Positions 1-10,259 of a stretch of 64,000 nucleotides of DNA are shown piece after piece. Origin of the DNA: Acanthochlamys bracteata (lineage: Eukaryota; Streptophyta; Magnoliopsida; Pandanales; Velloziaceae); NCBI GenBank assembly GCA_019914995.1, contig CM034137.1, positions 2,356,001-2,420,000 of the forward strand, in the 5' to 3' direction. Below the pieces are notes generated by a model that was not told the origin of the DNA, did not search any database, and saw only the letters and a program-made list of their open reading frames with translations. Positions within the stretch are counted from its first letter, which is position 1. Every line of letters begins with the position of its first letter. A program made the translations under genes and the position numbers.

Positions 1-35
1 TAGCATGTATTCTTTTCCATTCTAGCTACATTGTT

Positions 36-246
36 GGCGCAACGTGATCACCGATATATGAAAGACTCATGTACCAACTCCCGAGTAAAGCTTCCACGTC
101 CTACCAAACAAGTTTCAAAGATCGATTTAAAGACGGTGAGGTTTGATGTTGCAGCAATGCGACAAGCGTGGATGGAGATGCCTGTGTTATGGTTCAGGCT
201 CTTTCTATTCTGTGCGATTATTGTGTTCTTATGCATCGTGTCACAG
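36..246 (+). repeat. Diverged duplicated gene-like fragment, copy 1
   Basis: This stretch and 779-977 are diverged copies of one sequence, sharing for example gcgcaacgtgatc near the start and gcgattattgtgttctt near the end. One frame is open from before the repeat to a stop at 250-252. It contains the string VAAMRQAWMEMPVLWF followed by a hydrophobic stretch (LFLFCAIIVFLCIV) that could span a membrane. I do not recognise the family. The open frame has no clear ATG in good context and lies at the window edge, so it may be an exon or pseudo-exon of a gene starting outside. A transposon-borne fragment is an alternative. Confidence 0.5.
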
Positions 247-778
247 GCCTAAAGTTTTTTTTTGGCTCGTACAATACTTGGTCGTACCTTTTGTGACTAA
301 GTAAACTTTTTATCCTAAATGAGTTATGAAATATAGTTAAGAAAACTTGTGTGGATTTGAAGGAGGAAAGAAAGTAAGTAGCACACTTGAAAAGAGTTTG
401 AGAAGAACTTTTTATTACACTACTCAAACTTGTTACAAGGCTTTTTGCTTGATGATTCCAAATGAGGATCTTGCCCTTTTATTTTTTCCTACTCTACCTC
501 CTCAATAAATACTGAAAATTAATTTGATCGGACGGTAGAGAATATTCGATCCAAAAAGTTTTTAAATAATATTTCATATAAAAATTTTCACTTCTAAAAT
601 ATTCAACATATTTAGAGTATTCTCTAAGCTATTATAAACTTATACAAAATATTTCAAATGTCTAGAATATTTTGTCATATTCTAAATTTATCTTATATAT
701 AAAATATATTATTTAGATAAATAGCATTTTACTAAGATAATAGGGATGATAAGAAAAGTTAAAATAGCCAATTACTAG

Positions 779-977
779 CGCAACGTGATCGCCGATATAT
801 GTAAAACTAATGTACCTATCTCCCGAGTAAAGCTTCCACATCTACAAACAGGTTTCAAAGGTCGATTTAACAGCGATGAGGTCTCATGTTGCAAGAATGC
901 GGCAACCATGGATGGAGATGCCTGTGTTCTGGTCAAGTCCTTTCTGTTCTGCGCAATTATTGTGTTCTTCTACATCG
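779..977 (+). repeat. Diverged duplicated gene-like fragment, copy 2
   Basis: This is the second copy of the 36-246 sequence, in direct orientation about 743 bp downstream. The peptide signal is split between frames: MRQPWMEMPVFW is read in one frame, and the hydrophobic FLFCAIIVFF segment in another. Relative to copy 1 at least one indel has therefore broken the frame, and this copy looks decayed. Function unknown. Confidence 0.5.
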
Positions 978-1021
978 GTAATGATTTTCTTACCACAAGC
1001 TACAGTTCTGTAAACAACTAA

Positions 1022-2990
1022 TGCATTACTGAATACGAAATCTACTGTCACAATGACACCGTTAACAAACATATAATTATATACATTTAATGTCATATAT
1101 ATATATATATATAATATAAATAATTTTATTATTATTATTATTAAAAATTAAATTGAATTATTTTTTAGTGTTATGTAAAAAAAGAAAAGAAGGAAATTAT
1201 TGGAGAAAAACAAAGGAAGTTAGCATGAGGAGGAGTGGACTTCAATGCGGGCCATTTAAGTGCTAAAGTCTAATTAAAAATGAGGGAGTCTAAGTAGTAT
1301 GCTAAAATTTCTCAATCTTAAATGGATCACACACACTCACCCACGTGAACATGAGTAGAAAGCGAACTGCACGGGATTCTAGGGAAGAAAGGATTTACTA
1401 GAGTCCCTGCAAACAGAAAAACGAGGGACAAATTTAGGACTGTTTACAGATTTGATTTTTTGCACTTATATTTATTTCATTTGGTTGTGCTATTTGTAAT
1501 TCTAATATAATTAGCTAAAATATATAAACTGGAGTTAATAATAAAATCTTAATAAATTTGATTAGTTTTTTAATATAATGTTATATATAGAATTTTGTTT
1601 TGATTGTGAGTTGTTACTTATTATATAGAAATCTATTTGATTGTTAATTTTATATGTTTGATCAATATTAAATTTGACAATTTATATTATTTAATTAATT
1701 ATATTCGCGAGGACTAATTAGAGCATAGTTGTAAATTATAGGATTAATAAATATATTTTAGTATTTACTGGAGCAAAGTGAATATAATTATATAATTTCG
1801 CATGGTTTAATACATCTTTAGTAATTTTTAAATAAAAAGTTAAAATAATACTAGAGATATGTGATTTTATACTGAACTATGGTTAAAATCATAATTAAAA
1901 ATCGTGTTTAATAACTGAACCAAAATATTAGATACAAAACCTTTAAAATTATCATCATCTATTATCATTTTTTTTTTAAGAACTACTAGTGGTGGATTTT
2001 AACAATCCAATTATTTTCATCTCTATTTTCGCAATCCACATTTTATTTTTGCTTTCTAAGCTTGCGTACATTTTTTAATGTTCACAAAAATGCAGGTTTT
2101 GATAGTTTAGTTTGAATTAAAATTAGCAACAATTTCTATATAACAAACTCATATATGTTATATTGTAGATGACAATCATGTACTTCCGGAATAAATCAGG
2201 ATGGAATCAATTGCTCCGATAAACTATTGCTCTGTCAACACCGATTCTAATTGTCACTGTCTGGTGCTTGTACGATCCCGCCGTGTTTCCCATTGTCATG
2301 CCCCTCATTATGAATCCCATCCTCGTCGTCGCTGCAGCCACAAACCAAAATCATTTAATCAAACACTTGGAAACAAGCTAAACACAAAATACTCGACAGT
2401 GTCCTCAAGGAAGGCAATGGTTTAATTTACTTACCCAATGTAGCAGAACAAAAGTAGTGTAGTTATCGTTGACGCTGTGGGAATTGGTTATAACGGTGTT
2501 GCCTTTACCGTCACTGACCAATCTTGATGTTCTCATAATACCTTTCAGCTTCACATGTATAATTATTCAGCAACTATTAGCTGTAATCCAGAGCCGCCTC
2601 CACGGTGTTGAGGAGATAAAACATCGAAAAAGTTAATCAAAATAAGACACTGAAGGGTCCGATCTATACATCAGAAAGTCCAATCCAACGCAAAAATTTA
2701 GGATTAACTAAACAGCTAATATCAAGTTCTGAAGGACCTTACAAATAATATTTATCATATATTTAGTAGATAACAAGACAGTTATAGCATAAGAATATTC
2801 TTCACCTATAGATAGTCACAGCCGGTTATCTATATGTTATCTGAAAGTGAAATCCTTTATAAGGCACATGAACAAAATTAAAAGCATGACAGAAAAGTGA
2901 AATAGCCAGGAAATAAAGCATACACGACAGATGAGCAGTCAGCTATATAGATACTACATCCTTGCTATTGTGGAAGAAATCAAAGAGAGA
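1022..2990. other. AT-rich intergenic DNA, no gene seen
   Basis: The stretch is AT-rich. It includes an (AT)n run at about 1095-1117 followed by an (ATT)n-like run to 1140. No exon with family-like coding content was recognised on either strand. A short frame at 2201-2425 has no recognisable domain and is probably chance. Confidence 0.5.
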
Positions 2991-4240
2991 TGATAATTAA
3001 CTTCGCTGATGTCTCAGATGGAAGCTCCAGCAAGCTGAAGAAGCATGTATGCTGCATCAAAGCTAGATCAGTATGCCAGCTACCCATCCACATCAAGAGT
3101 AAGATCTATGCACAACAATAGAAGATCAAATTCACAGGCTAATGAGTTGAAATCGACAAACACCGAGCTACATAAATCAGTTCAAGTTTCAAATTTTATA
3201 GATTCTACAGAAATGATCATGTCAATACAAACAGAAGACTAATGTTGATTCAATCTACAAGCATGTTCACTAAGAAGAAAATTTGATTATAGAGCTAAAT
3301 AAAAAACTAGGGGAATCCAAATCAGTTCGTCAGCTTCATCAGACCGCTGGAAGAACACTGTCCACACCAACTAATTTGCGAGAAGAAATTTGTAGTCCAA
3401 CTCAACCTCAAGCCAAAAAATATGAAATAAGTCATTCGGGCCCACACCGAAAAAGGAGCTATTTCAGTTGAAGCAAGTGGATCAATCGTTCAAGCGAGAA
3501 TTTGAATCCTCGCGCAAATGCATTTAACGTTGATGGGAAGGCTTACTTGAGACCAGCTAAATAAATTCAAATGATAGCTCTATCTGAAGGACTGCAGAAC
3601 ATTCCAAACTCAGTCGTCACTCCAATGGAAAGAAGATGCCTCAACGAAAACTCCCTCGAGAATAGCTACAGACGAAGAAACTCTAACGGGAAGATCTCCA
3701 ACAAAAAGTCTTCAATAAGATCAAGCTTGCAAATAGAAATACTATAAGAAGAAAAAGAGTTGCACAATTGTAGATACGAACATAGTAAGAAATCCAAAGA
3801 GCAAGCTTATTTATATACAAAAGCAACAAAATCACACCACTTACTAATCAACTTTTGAAAACATCTTCTCCTATCATTACTCTTTAAATCATCTCATTTT
3901 GTTTACTTTAAATTCTTATATGTATTGAGATTGATCTGTGCTTAACCCATCTTGAGCAAACACAAGACATAAGTGCTTGGAAGCACTTATAGAGGAGGCT
4001 CGATAAGAGCCTAGTGGGTATTCACTAACTTTGTAAGGAAGTTATAGCTGTCCAAAATAGGGGGACGTGTGTCCAATTCGCTTTGTTCGTTTGTCTTGAA
4101 TAAGAAAACCTATAAGGATAAGTATGCTTGGTGAAGAATTTTGTTTTTGGTGAGTGTAGCTTAATTAAAATATAGTGAATCTTTGAGCTCTTAGCGACTA
4201 TGGACGTAGATTAAGAGGTTTATCAAATCATGTAAGTTCG
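2991..4240 (+). mobile_element. Possible LTR-retrotransposon remnant
   Basis: The region has the look of a plant copia-type LTR: short interrupted frames, then around 3960-4230 a stretch ending in gactatggacgtagattaag. The downstream block at 54.9-55.4 kb carries the comparable string gacatagacgtaggtaccg. This 'ggacgtagg' signature near the end of an LTR is familiar from plant copia elements, but no LTR boundaries, primer-binding site or target duplication could be fixed. No coding domain is visible. The call is inference. Confidence 0.3.
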
Positions 4241-5750
4241 TTGTATTATTTTTACTTACAACTAAATTGCTTATTGTGTGATTTTGAATACCGACGTTTA
4301 GCTTCAGCGAGAATTATCCTATACATCCTATACATAGATAGCTACATATCTGCCACCTGTAGGAAGTTGTGTTTGCAAAATTCTTCCAATATCAATTTAA
4401 TTCACACATTCCCTCTTAAGTTGATGTTACTTATTTATCTAACACGGTGAATGCTTGTATATGTTTTCTTTTTATTTTTCTTTCTATTATCTCACTATTT
4501 TTTCTTTGCTCTCCTTGCCCTCTCTGTTTTTTGGCTTTGTTCTTCTACTTATGTGATTCCTTCTTATGGGTCTTGCAATTTAGATTTTAGCTGTTTGGAA
4601 TCTTTCTATTGGCGCTTACTCCGCCGCTACAGTCTTGTCCCTTTTTCCTGTTACTACACCGTCTTATTTTGAGATCTTCCTTAAATGAGGTGATGGCTAC
4701 TTGCTAGAACTTTAGTTAGGTCATCTCCTTCTATTTAATTTTACTTAGCTGTAGTGAGATTTTATTTTTCATCAGCTTTGAATGCTCTCAATGTGAATTT
4801 TGAATCTCCACTCATTCATCTACCTACTTGGTTTGGATAAAAAGAAGTACTTCTTTGGTGTGGCTCCTAATGACATAATTTTGAGTTCTAACTTGAGACT
4901 GAGTTGAATGCGAATTTTTCATTGTGAATTTGTTAATCGACTTAGTCTTATTCTTGCGTGTTGGTGGAGCTAACGTAAAGCTTGGGTTTACTTGGCCATC
5001 TGTCAAACTCCATGTTTGAACGTATTCTTCATTAGTGATGTAATATCGTAATAAGATAATGGATTACTTGTATGATATGTCCTTATAATCAAATCCGTAA
5101 CTTTTTTTGGAGAGAAATCAAAATCTAAATGTTAAAAGTATTTCTGCATTGTCAGCAAGGCGTAGTTCTGATGTTACTTTGCATTGTATTCTTTGTCTTC
5201 TTTTGTTACGACTTTTCGCGACTCTTGATGTGAACTTGTAGCCAAGGTTATCAAAATCGAAATTTTAATTAGTATCGTTTCACTTGAGCAAGATCGTAGA
5301 TAAAATAAAATCGTAAAATTTTACATACCGATAAATCTTTTAAAAAAATTTAGTACCACTAAGAACCTATTATAAAAATTTTCTAATATTTTCTAAAAGT
5401 TTATTTGTAAATTTATAATCTTTTAAATTTTCTAATCTATTAAATTTTATAAGAGATTTTTCTATATTTTATAGAAATTCCATCAAAATTATTTTTACAA
5501 AAAATCTTCTTAAAGTTTAAAGAAACCTCTCTAAAACGTTACGCAAAAATTTCTTCAAATTCAGTTAATTACAAAAATTTCTTCAAAAGGAATGTCTTAT
5601 AAAATTGTAAAAAAATCAGGATTTTATAGAATTTAAGATTTAAATCAAAATCGGGGTGGAATTTTACTCAAAAAATTTTTACTAAAATATGATTATTTTG
5701 GTCATGTAAAATCGTAAAACCTTAAAATTTAAATCGAGATTTTGATAACC
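4241..5750. other. AT-rich non-coding DNA, probably transposon debris
   Basis: No gene was recognised. The stretch sits between LTR-like sequence and a dispersed repeat (about 5760-6370). At 5240-5750 it is strongly A/T-biased and runs into the sequence taaaatcgtaaaacctt. Short open frames at 4241-4672 are low-complexity and hydrophobic, with no domain. Confidence 0.4.
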
Positions 5751-5759
5751 TTACTTGTA

Positions 5760-6370
5760 GATAGTATGTTTCTCCTGAAATCTTTAAAATTTTGCTTCAA
5801 ATGGATGAGAAGTTCTTCATCAAACCGCATCTGAAAATTGGCTCCAGTATTATCTGAAAATTTTCTGTAACTTACTATTTTGGATTTTTTTTCAATATTT
5901 CATGATTCTTTTAAACTTGTTTAGATGTCGATTTGATCAACTCTTAGATCAATATTTCTGTGTACATATTGCTTTAACTATAATGAGAAGTTGGAGCTTA
6001 AAGAGAATTTACATTATCTTTAAATCGTCTCTGAAAGGTAAAAGATGATCACAATATCTCGGGTTTTGCTTTATTCGAGTAGTAGCAAGATAACTGGTAT
6101 CAAGTCTACAATTTTTTTCTATTCATAGCTCAATGTTTGACGCTTGCTTGAATCTGCTCACACTATTTTCACACTTAGCCAATTTCGTAGCCTTGTGCTC
6201 GATGAAAATTATTGCATACATATAGCTGGTTATTCGTCTGTTATGTTTAGGATGGTTTTTTTTTTGAAAATCTACATAACTTATTTCAAACAATTAGTCC
6301 ACCTAATTCATAAATTATATTTTGTAATCGGTGTTATCATAAAAAATAACTTTGGAGTTCCAATAGAGAT
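5760..6370 (+). repeat. Dispersed repeat, copy 1 (partner at 52.93-53.43 kb)
   Basis: The sequence aligns by eye in the same orientation with about 52930-53430. Shared landmarks include ttgcttcaaatggatgagaa versus ttggcttcaaatagatgaga, ttgtgctcgatg versus ttgtgctcaatg, and attagtccacctaa in both. The shared block ends near a gga(g/t)ttccaa motif, which resembles the 3' end of a copia LTR (CCAACA in the second copy). Both copies are probably LTR fragments of one decayed family. Confidence 0.55.
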
Positions 6371-6379
6371 AAATAAGAC

Positions 6380-7338
6380 AATAATACAAACACAACAATA
6401 TACATGTGAAAAAATGAAAAAAAAAACTCTATGGTGGTGTTGGCACACAGAAAAATATCATTATGCGATAAGATTACACTGTTGGCTTACAAATCGGCGC
6501 TTTTTGTGAAACACTTAAAAGTATTTTCTTACTATCTCTCTTGTTGTTATCATACATCAAATCTCATATATTTGAGACATATTTATAAGATACCTAAAAA
6601 GTATATAATCTCTATTTGATAACTATTCCACTTGAATAATTAGCTTTTCTAAACGACTCTTCGACTTAGTAATCACCTCCTTATTATTGATTCGTTAGTA
6701 TAACTTTTGTATAGTTGTTAGATACAATAACTATCTAACGACAATGAATCTAAACATAACTACTTCGTATCTTTTTGTCACAAATGCGTTTTTGGTCTAT
6801 AATCACCATAGCATATATGTTAGACAAGGGGATGTCTGGTTAAGCTTTTCAGAAAAACAACTTTTCAATTTTTCAATTTACGTTTTTCAATCCGTCTTTT
6901 ATATGAATCTAGAAAATTTATTTTAAAATTTAGAAAATATAAAAACATTTTACATAATAAAATTCTTTTATTACTTTTTTAGTTCAAAAAGTAAAACTCG
7001 TTTTTTAAAATAAATAAAAAGCATCTTTTGCTTTTTCAGCTGCCTAAAAACTTTTTTAAAAAATTATTTTGACCTGAAAAACAAATTATCGACCTGAGTA
7101 ACAACTGAATAAAGGTTGACAAGATTTTTTGGTGGATGTGCATCATAGAGGGCTTTAATTGTTTTCCAGTTGACAAAAACAAATGTTTCTTGAAAATTTT
7201 TATTTTTGCTGATGAAGTCATTATAAACAAAAGGATGAGGCTTCATTGAACATTAATTAAAAATTAAGTGATAAATGTTCTCTCTTTATCGGTACACAAA
7301 ATGAGAAAAAAAAAAAGTGAAAAAGAAAACACACATCT
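6380..7338. other. AT-rich intergenic DNA downstream of the lipase gene
   Basis: No gene was recognised. A block at about 6825-7045 begins ggatgtctggttaagctttt and ends with A/T-rich sequence around gcttttgctttttcagctgc. It resembles the MITE remnants elsewhere in the window, but the terminal repeats are not convincing. Confidence 0.35.
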
Positions 7339-8439
7339 TTAACTTTCGTAGGTGTGCGTTGTAGACTGCAAGACCATGTCTGGTCTAAACCACTGATTCA
7401 GACCATGCGCTTTCTTGAAGGCTCTAAAGGAGCAACAATCTGATAAGGAAGGATTTTGCATGTTAAGTGTTAATATAACCGACGGAAACAGATGGTGCTG
7501 CTCTGAATGTTGCAATGCCAGCTTCTCAATCCCTCCTGCGTCGATGCTTCTAAACGTTTTTCTCATTTCGTAATAACCTATGTACTCACTTGAGATATAG
7601 TCGCCAGGGTTTACAAACAAATGAGGTATCCATGTTGCCAAACGATTCAAACGATCGTCTGAAAGTTGCCCGTTATCGTGATCGGAACTTTTGATGTACG
7701 TATCTATTGCTTTCACTGCAGTTTTAGTCATTCTAATCACCATCTTCGCCTTCATGCTTTTGATAGTAGCTTCAAGCACTGAGGGGTAAGGCAGGTTGAA
7801 AAGAAATGTTTCAAGTAGCATCATATGGTTCACAGCCATCTTGGTTCCTACTAATGCTGCAATTGAAGATCCTAGTGAGTGCCCAGCTAACCATACTTTC
7901 TTATGATCACCAACGCTCCAAACGAACTCTAGAACAGCTCCCATTGCGATTCTAAAGCGTGATGATGTATGCAGACCGTTCTTTAGAATTTTGAAATCTA
8001 ACTCAAAATCGCGAAGAACAGATTTCTTCATCCTTATGAGACTACCGCGGAAAGCAATGATGTAGGTTGGCCCATTGAATGAACTGTCAGGCTTCAGTCT
8101 AAAGATTGCGCCGAAGATGGAATTATCAGTATCATCAATGAGCTTTTCAATGATTTCGTAGTTGAAAAACTCCCACCAAGGTGATGCAAGTGAACGTTTG
8201 TTCTGGCGATCACACTCTAAAACGTACACACCTTTAACCAAACTGGCTATTACTGTGACGCGGTGATCCCGGCGTCTCCTGCAACAAGATTTTTCGAAGT
8301 ACTTCAGATGCATATATACATTAAACAAAATTTGTGATTTTCAAGGAATCGCTGAAGAGAAATCCACACATAGTTACCAGTCTACAGAAACCATATGTGT
8401 TGGCCCAGATTTACCGAAATGATATTTTTCACCGCCCAT
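7339..8439 (-). CDS. Alpha/beta-hydrolase, GDSL esterase/lipase At4g10955-like
   Basis: The gene has two exons on the minus strand: exon 1 8439-8378 and exon 2 8278-7339, split by a 99-bp GT-AG intron. The joined frame encodes 333 residues. The phase match across the intron creates Val-Asp-Trp-Arg, as expected for this plant family, and fixes the start at 8439 rather than at an in-frame ATG inside the intron (8328). Visible features are a segment beginning SLVKGVYVLE, the strand IIAFRGS, and the nucleophile elbow GHSLGSS with Ser near residue 155. Near the end come HLFPSVILTLN and AHGLNQWFRP, a typical family C-terminus. Family knowledge supports a serine hydrolase of the class-3-lipase-like fold despite the 'GDSL' label. 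The substrate is unknown. The frame is intact. Confidence 0.9.
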
Positions 8440-9062
8440 TGTTTATATATGTTTCGCTAGATGATATCTGTCTTCTTCTCTGCCAGAACAATTCTGCATC
8501 TGCTGATCAACAACAAAAGAACACTACAAGCTCCATAGGTATGCAATGAAATCAACACACGCTCATGCAGTAATCAACAGAAAGATCATAAGACATTTCA
8601 GCAATATTAATCAAAGAACTAAAGAACTTCTGAGAGAATAATCAACCATGAGACAGGCCGAAATTCCTCAAAGCATGATAAGTTCAGTTATGCAACACTA
8701 TTGAAATCAAATTATGCCAGCAGTTGTATTCATCATTCCAAGTGTGAGTGGCGAACCATTAATCAACTATTTCTTTTAAATTTAGTGCAACTTGTTGCAT
8801 GTAGAATAGATGCTTGGTAACAGCCATATGTTTCTTAATTTTGAGAAACAACTCATCTGAAAAAACTAATGGCAATGCCAGTTTCAGTTATAATAAACAA
8901 AATGAAAGACAAAAATTAACAATCATCTGAAAATGTTATTGGCACTGAAGCTGGCATTTTAAATGTTTATATAGAAACGACAACAACAAACTCTACAAGA
9001 CTTGAAGACTTGGACAATATAGAATAGAGGACCATGGCTTTACATTAAATTATAGATAGCTT
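8440..9062. other. Intergenic spacer upstream of the lipase gene
   Basis: This AT-rich spacer should hold the lipase promoter and 5' leader on the minus strand. No exon was recognised. Two partly similar lines (about 8860-8960) repeat the words atctgaaaa and ggca(a/c)tg, a minor local duplication. Confidence 0.4.
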
Positions 9063-9345
9063 TCAAAATAATAAATTACATGAAGAAAATGACTCCAGCT
9101 GCAACATTGACTCAACAATATAGTTGTTGCCAACAACAACTAATACGCAAAGTACTATTCTTCTTTTCTTCTTTGGTTTCTTTCTATCAGCTTCGAAATG
9201 TGCTTGTTGTAGTTTGCCGCCAAGGTTTGCCTTGATCCACTGATCAATACCATGCGCTTCAGTGCTAAATCGTCCAGTACGAAGTAGAAGAGCTTCTCAG
9301 GTTAAGTGTTAATATTGCAGATGGGATCAGACGGTGTCTCTCAGA
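9063..9345 (-). pseudogene. 3' fragment of a second At4g10955-type lipase gene
   Basis: On the minus strand, 9345 to about 9275 reads RHRLIPSAILTLNL, the counterpart of HLFPSVILTLN in the intact neighbour. In a different frame the sequence continues as EAHGIDQWIKANLGGKLQ, the counterpart of AHGLNQWFRP. That frame stays open to a TGA at 9065-9063, adding a basic segment and a hydrophobic tail (IVLCVLVVV). The family signal stops abruptly at about 9346, where CACTA-like repeats begin. Only the last fifth or so of the gene is present, with a frameshift. Its similarity and orientation suggest a tandem duplicate of the 7.3-8.4 kb gene that was cut by a transposon. Confidence 0.75.
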
Positions 9346-9349
9346 TGCC

Positions 9350-10010
9350 AATAACTACTACAAATCGAGACTTTATGGAATGAATATTACCGACTAACGA
9401 CATTCAGTCACGAAATGCAGTAGTTACCACCTGCATTATAAACAGTCGGCATAAGATTACGTAAACATAGTCGGCAATTCTGACAAGTTACCACTAACGC
9501 AGGCATCCGTCGAGATATAATGAAACTTACCTACACACATACATTCAGTCGGAAATTTTATCGACTGCTTGAAGACTCTGTCTGTATAGATCTAAAAGTG
9601 GCTTCTTTTTCTTATGAACTTACCGAGTGCATATAAAGCAGTCGCGTATTTTACTTTGAAGTATGCTGTCTGTTCTTGGACAAGTCGGTAATGTCTAGAA
9701 CAGTACTGACTATTATCGAGGCAGTCGGTAAGGTTCTATAATTATACCAACTACTTTATCTACCGTCGGTAAATGTCAAACCGTTACCGAATGGTTTTGT
9801 GTAGTCCGTAATTTTTTTTGAAAATTTTACCGACTGATTTTCTCACAATCGGTAACTTTTGTATATTTATCGACTGATTTTCCACTCTATCGATATATGT
9901 TTTTAACTTACTGACTAGTTTATTTTCAATTAATGAATTTCATTAAGTTTACCGACTGTAGTCTCGTTTAGTCCGTAAAATATCTTAATTAATCGAGCCG
10001 TGTCCTCACC
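9350..10010. mobile_element. CACTA-like transposon terminal region (subterminal repeats)
   Basis: The block holds many short repeats in both orientations built on ACCGACT / AGTCGGT, for example attaccgactaac, cagtcggcat, aagtcggtaa, gcagtcggtaag and tttaccgactg. It begins just after ctactacaaatc at about 9355, which resembles the CACTACA start of plant CACTA elements, and contains ttttgtgtagt at about 9795. Dense subterminal arrays of this kind are typical of CACTA (En/Spm-like) transposons. No transposase is visible. The element is incomplete or non-autonomous and is followed by the copia remnant. Confidence 0.6.
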
Positions 10011-10259
10011 CAGCCATTTCTTTTCTTCCTCCCAGCTAGTTAGGTTTTCACTATAATGATTTCGCCGCTGATCAGCCCTTTTTGCCGTGCCGGTTTTCCG
10101 TCGCTCTTCCTACATCAACTCAGAAAGCTTTTGCATAATCGTTTGTCAGTAGCATCAAATATTATATCATCAATATAAAATTTATACAGTCAATATTTTA
10201 TTTTCTTCATGCAGAATAAATAAAATTAAGTCAATTTTATAACGTGAAAATTCTTTATC

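Noticed and set aside
1095..1140. (AT)n/(ATT)n run considered as a regulatory element
   Set aside because: It is ordinary AT microsatellite sequence in AT-rich intergenic DNA with no gene next to it.
8279..8328. In-frame ATG and residues upstream of the lipase exon 2 as the protein start
   Set aside because: The sequence between contains a good AG acceptor (cttgttgcag), and a separate 62-nt exon with family-like sequence and matching phase lies upstream, so the open frame runs into an intron by chance.
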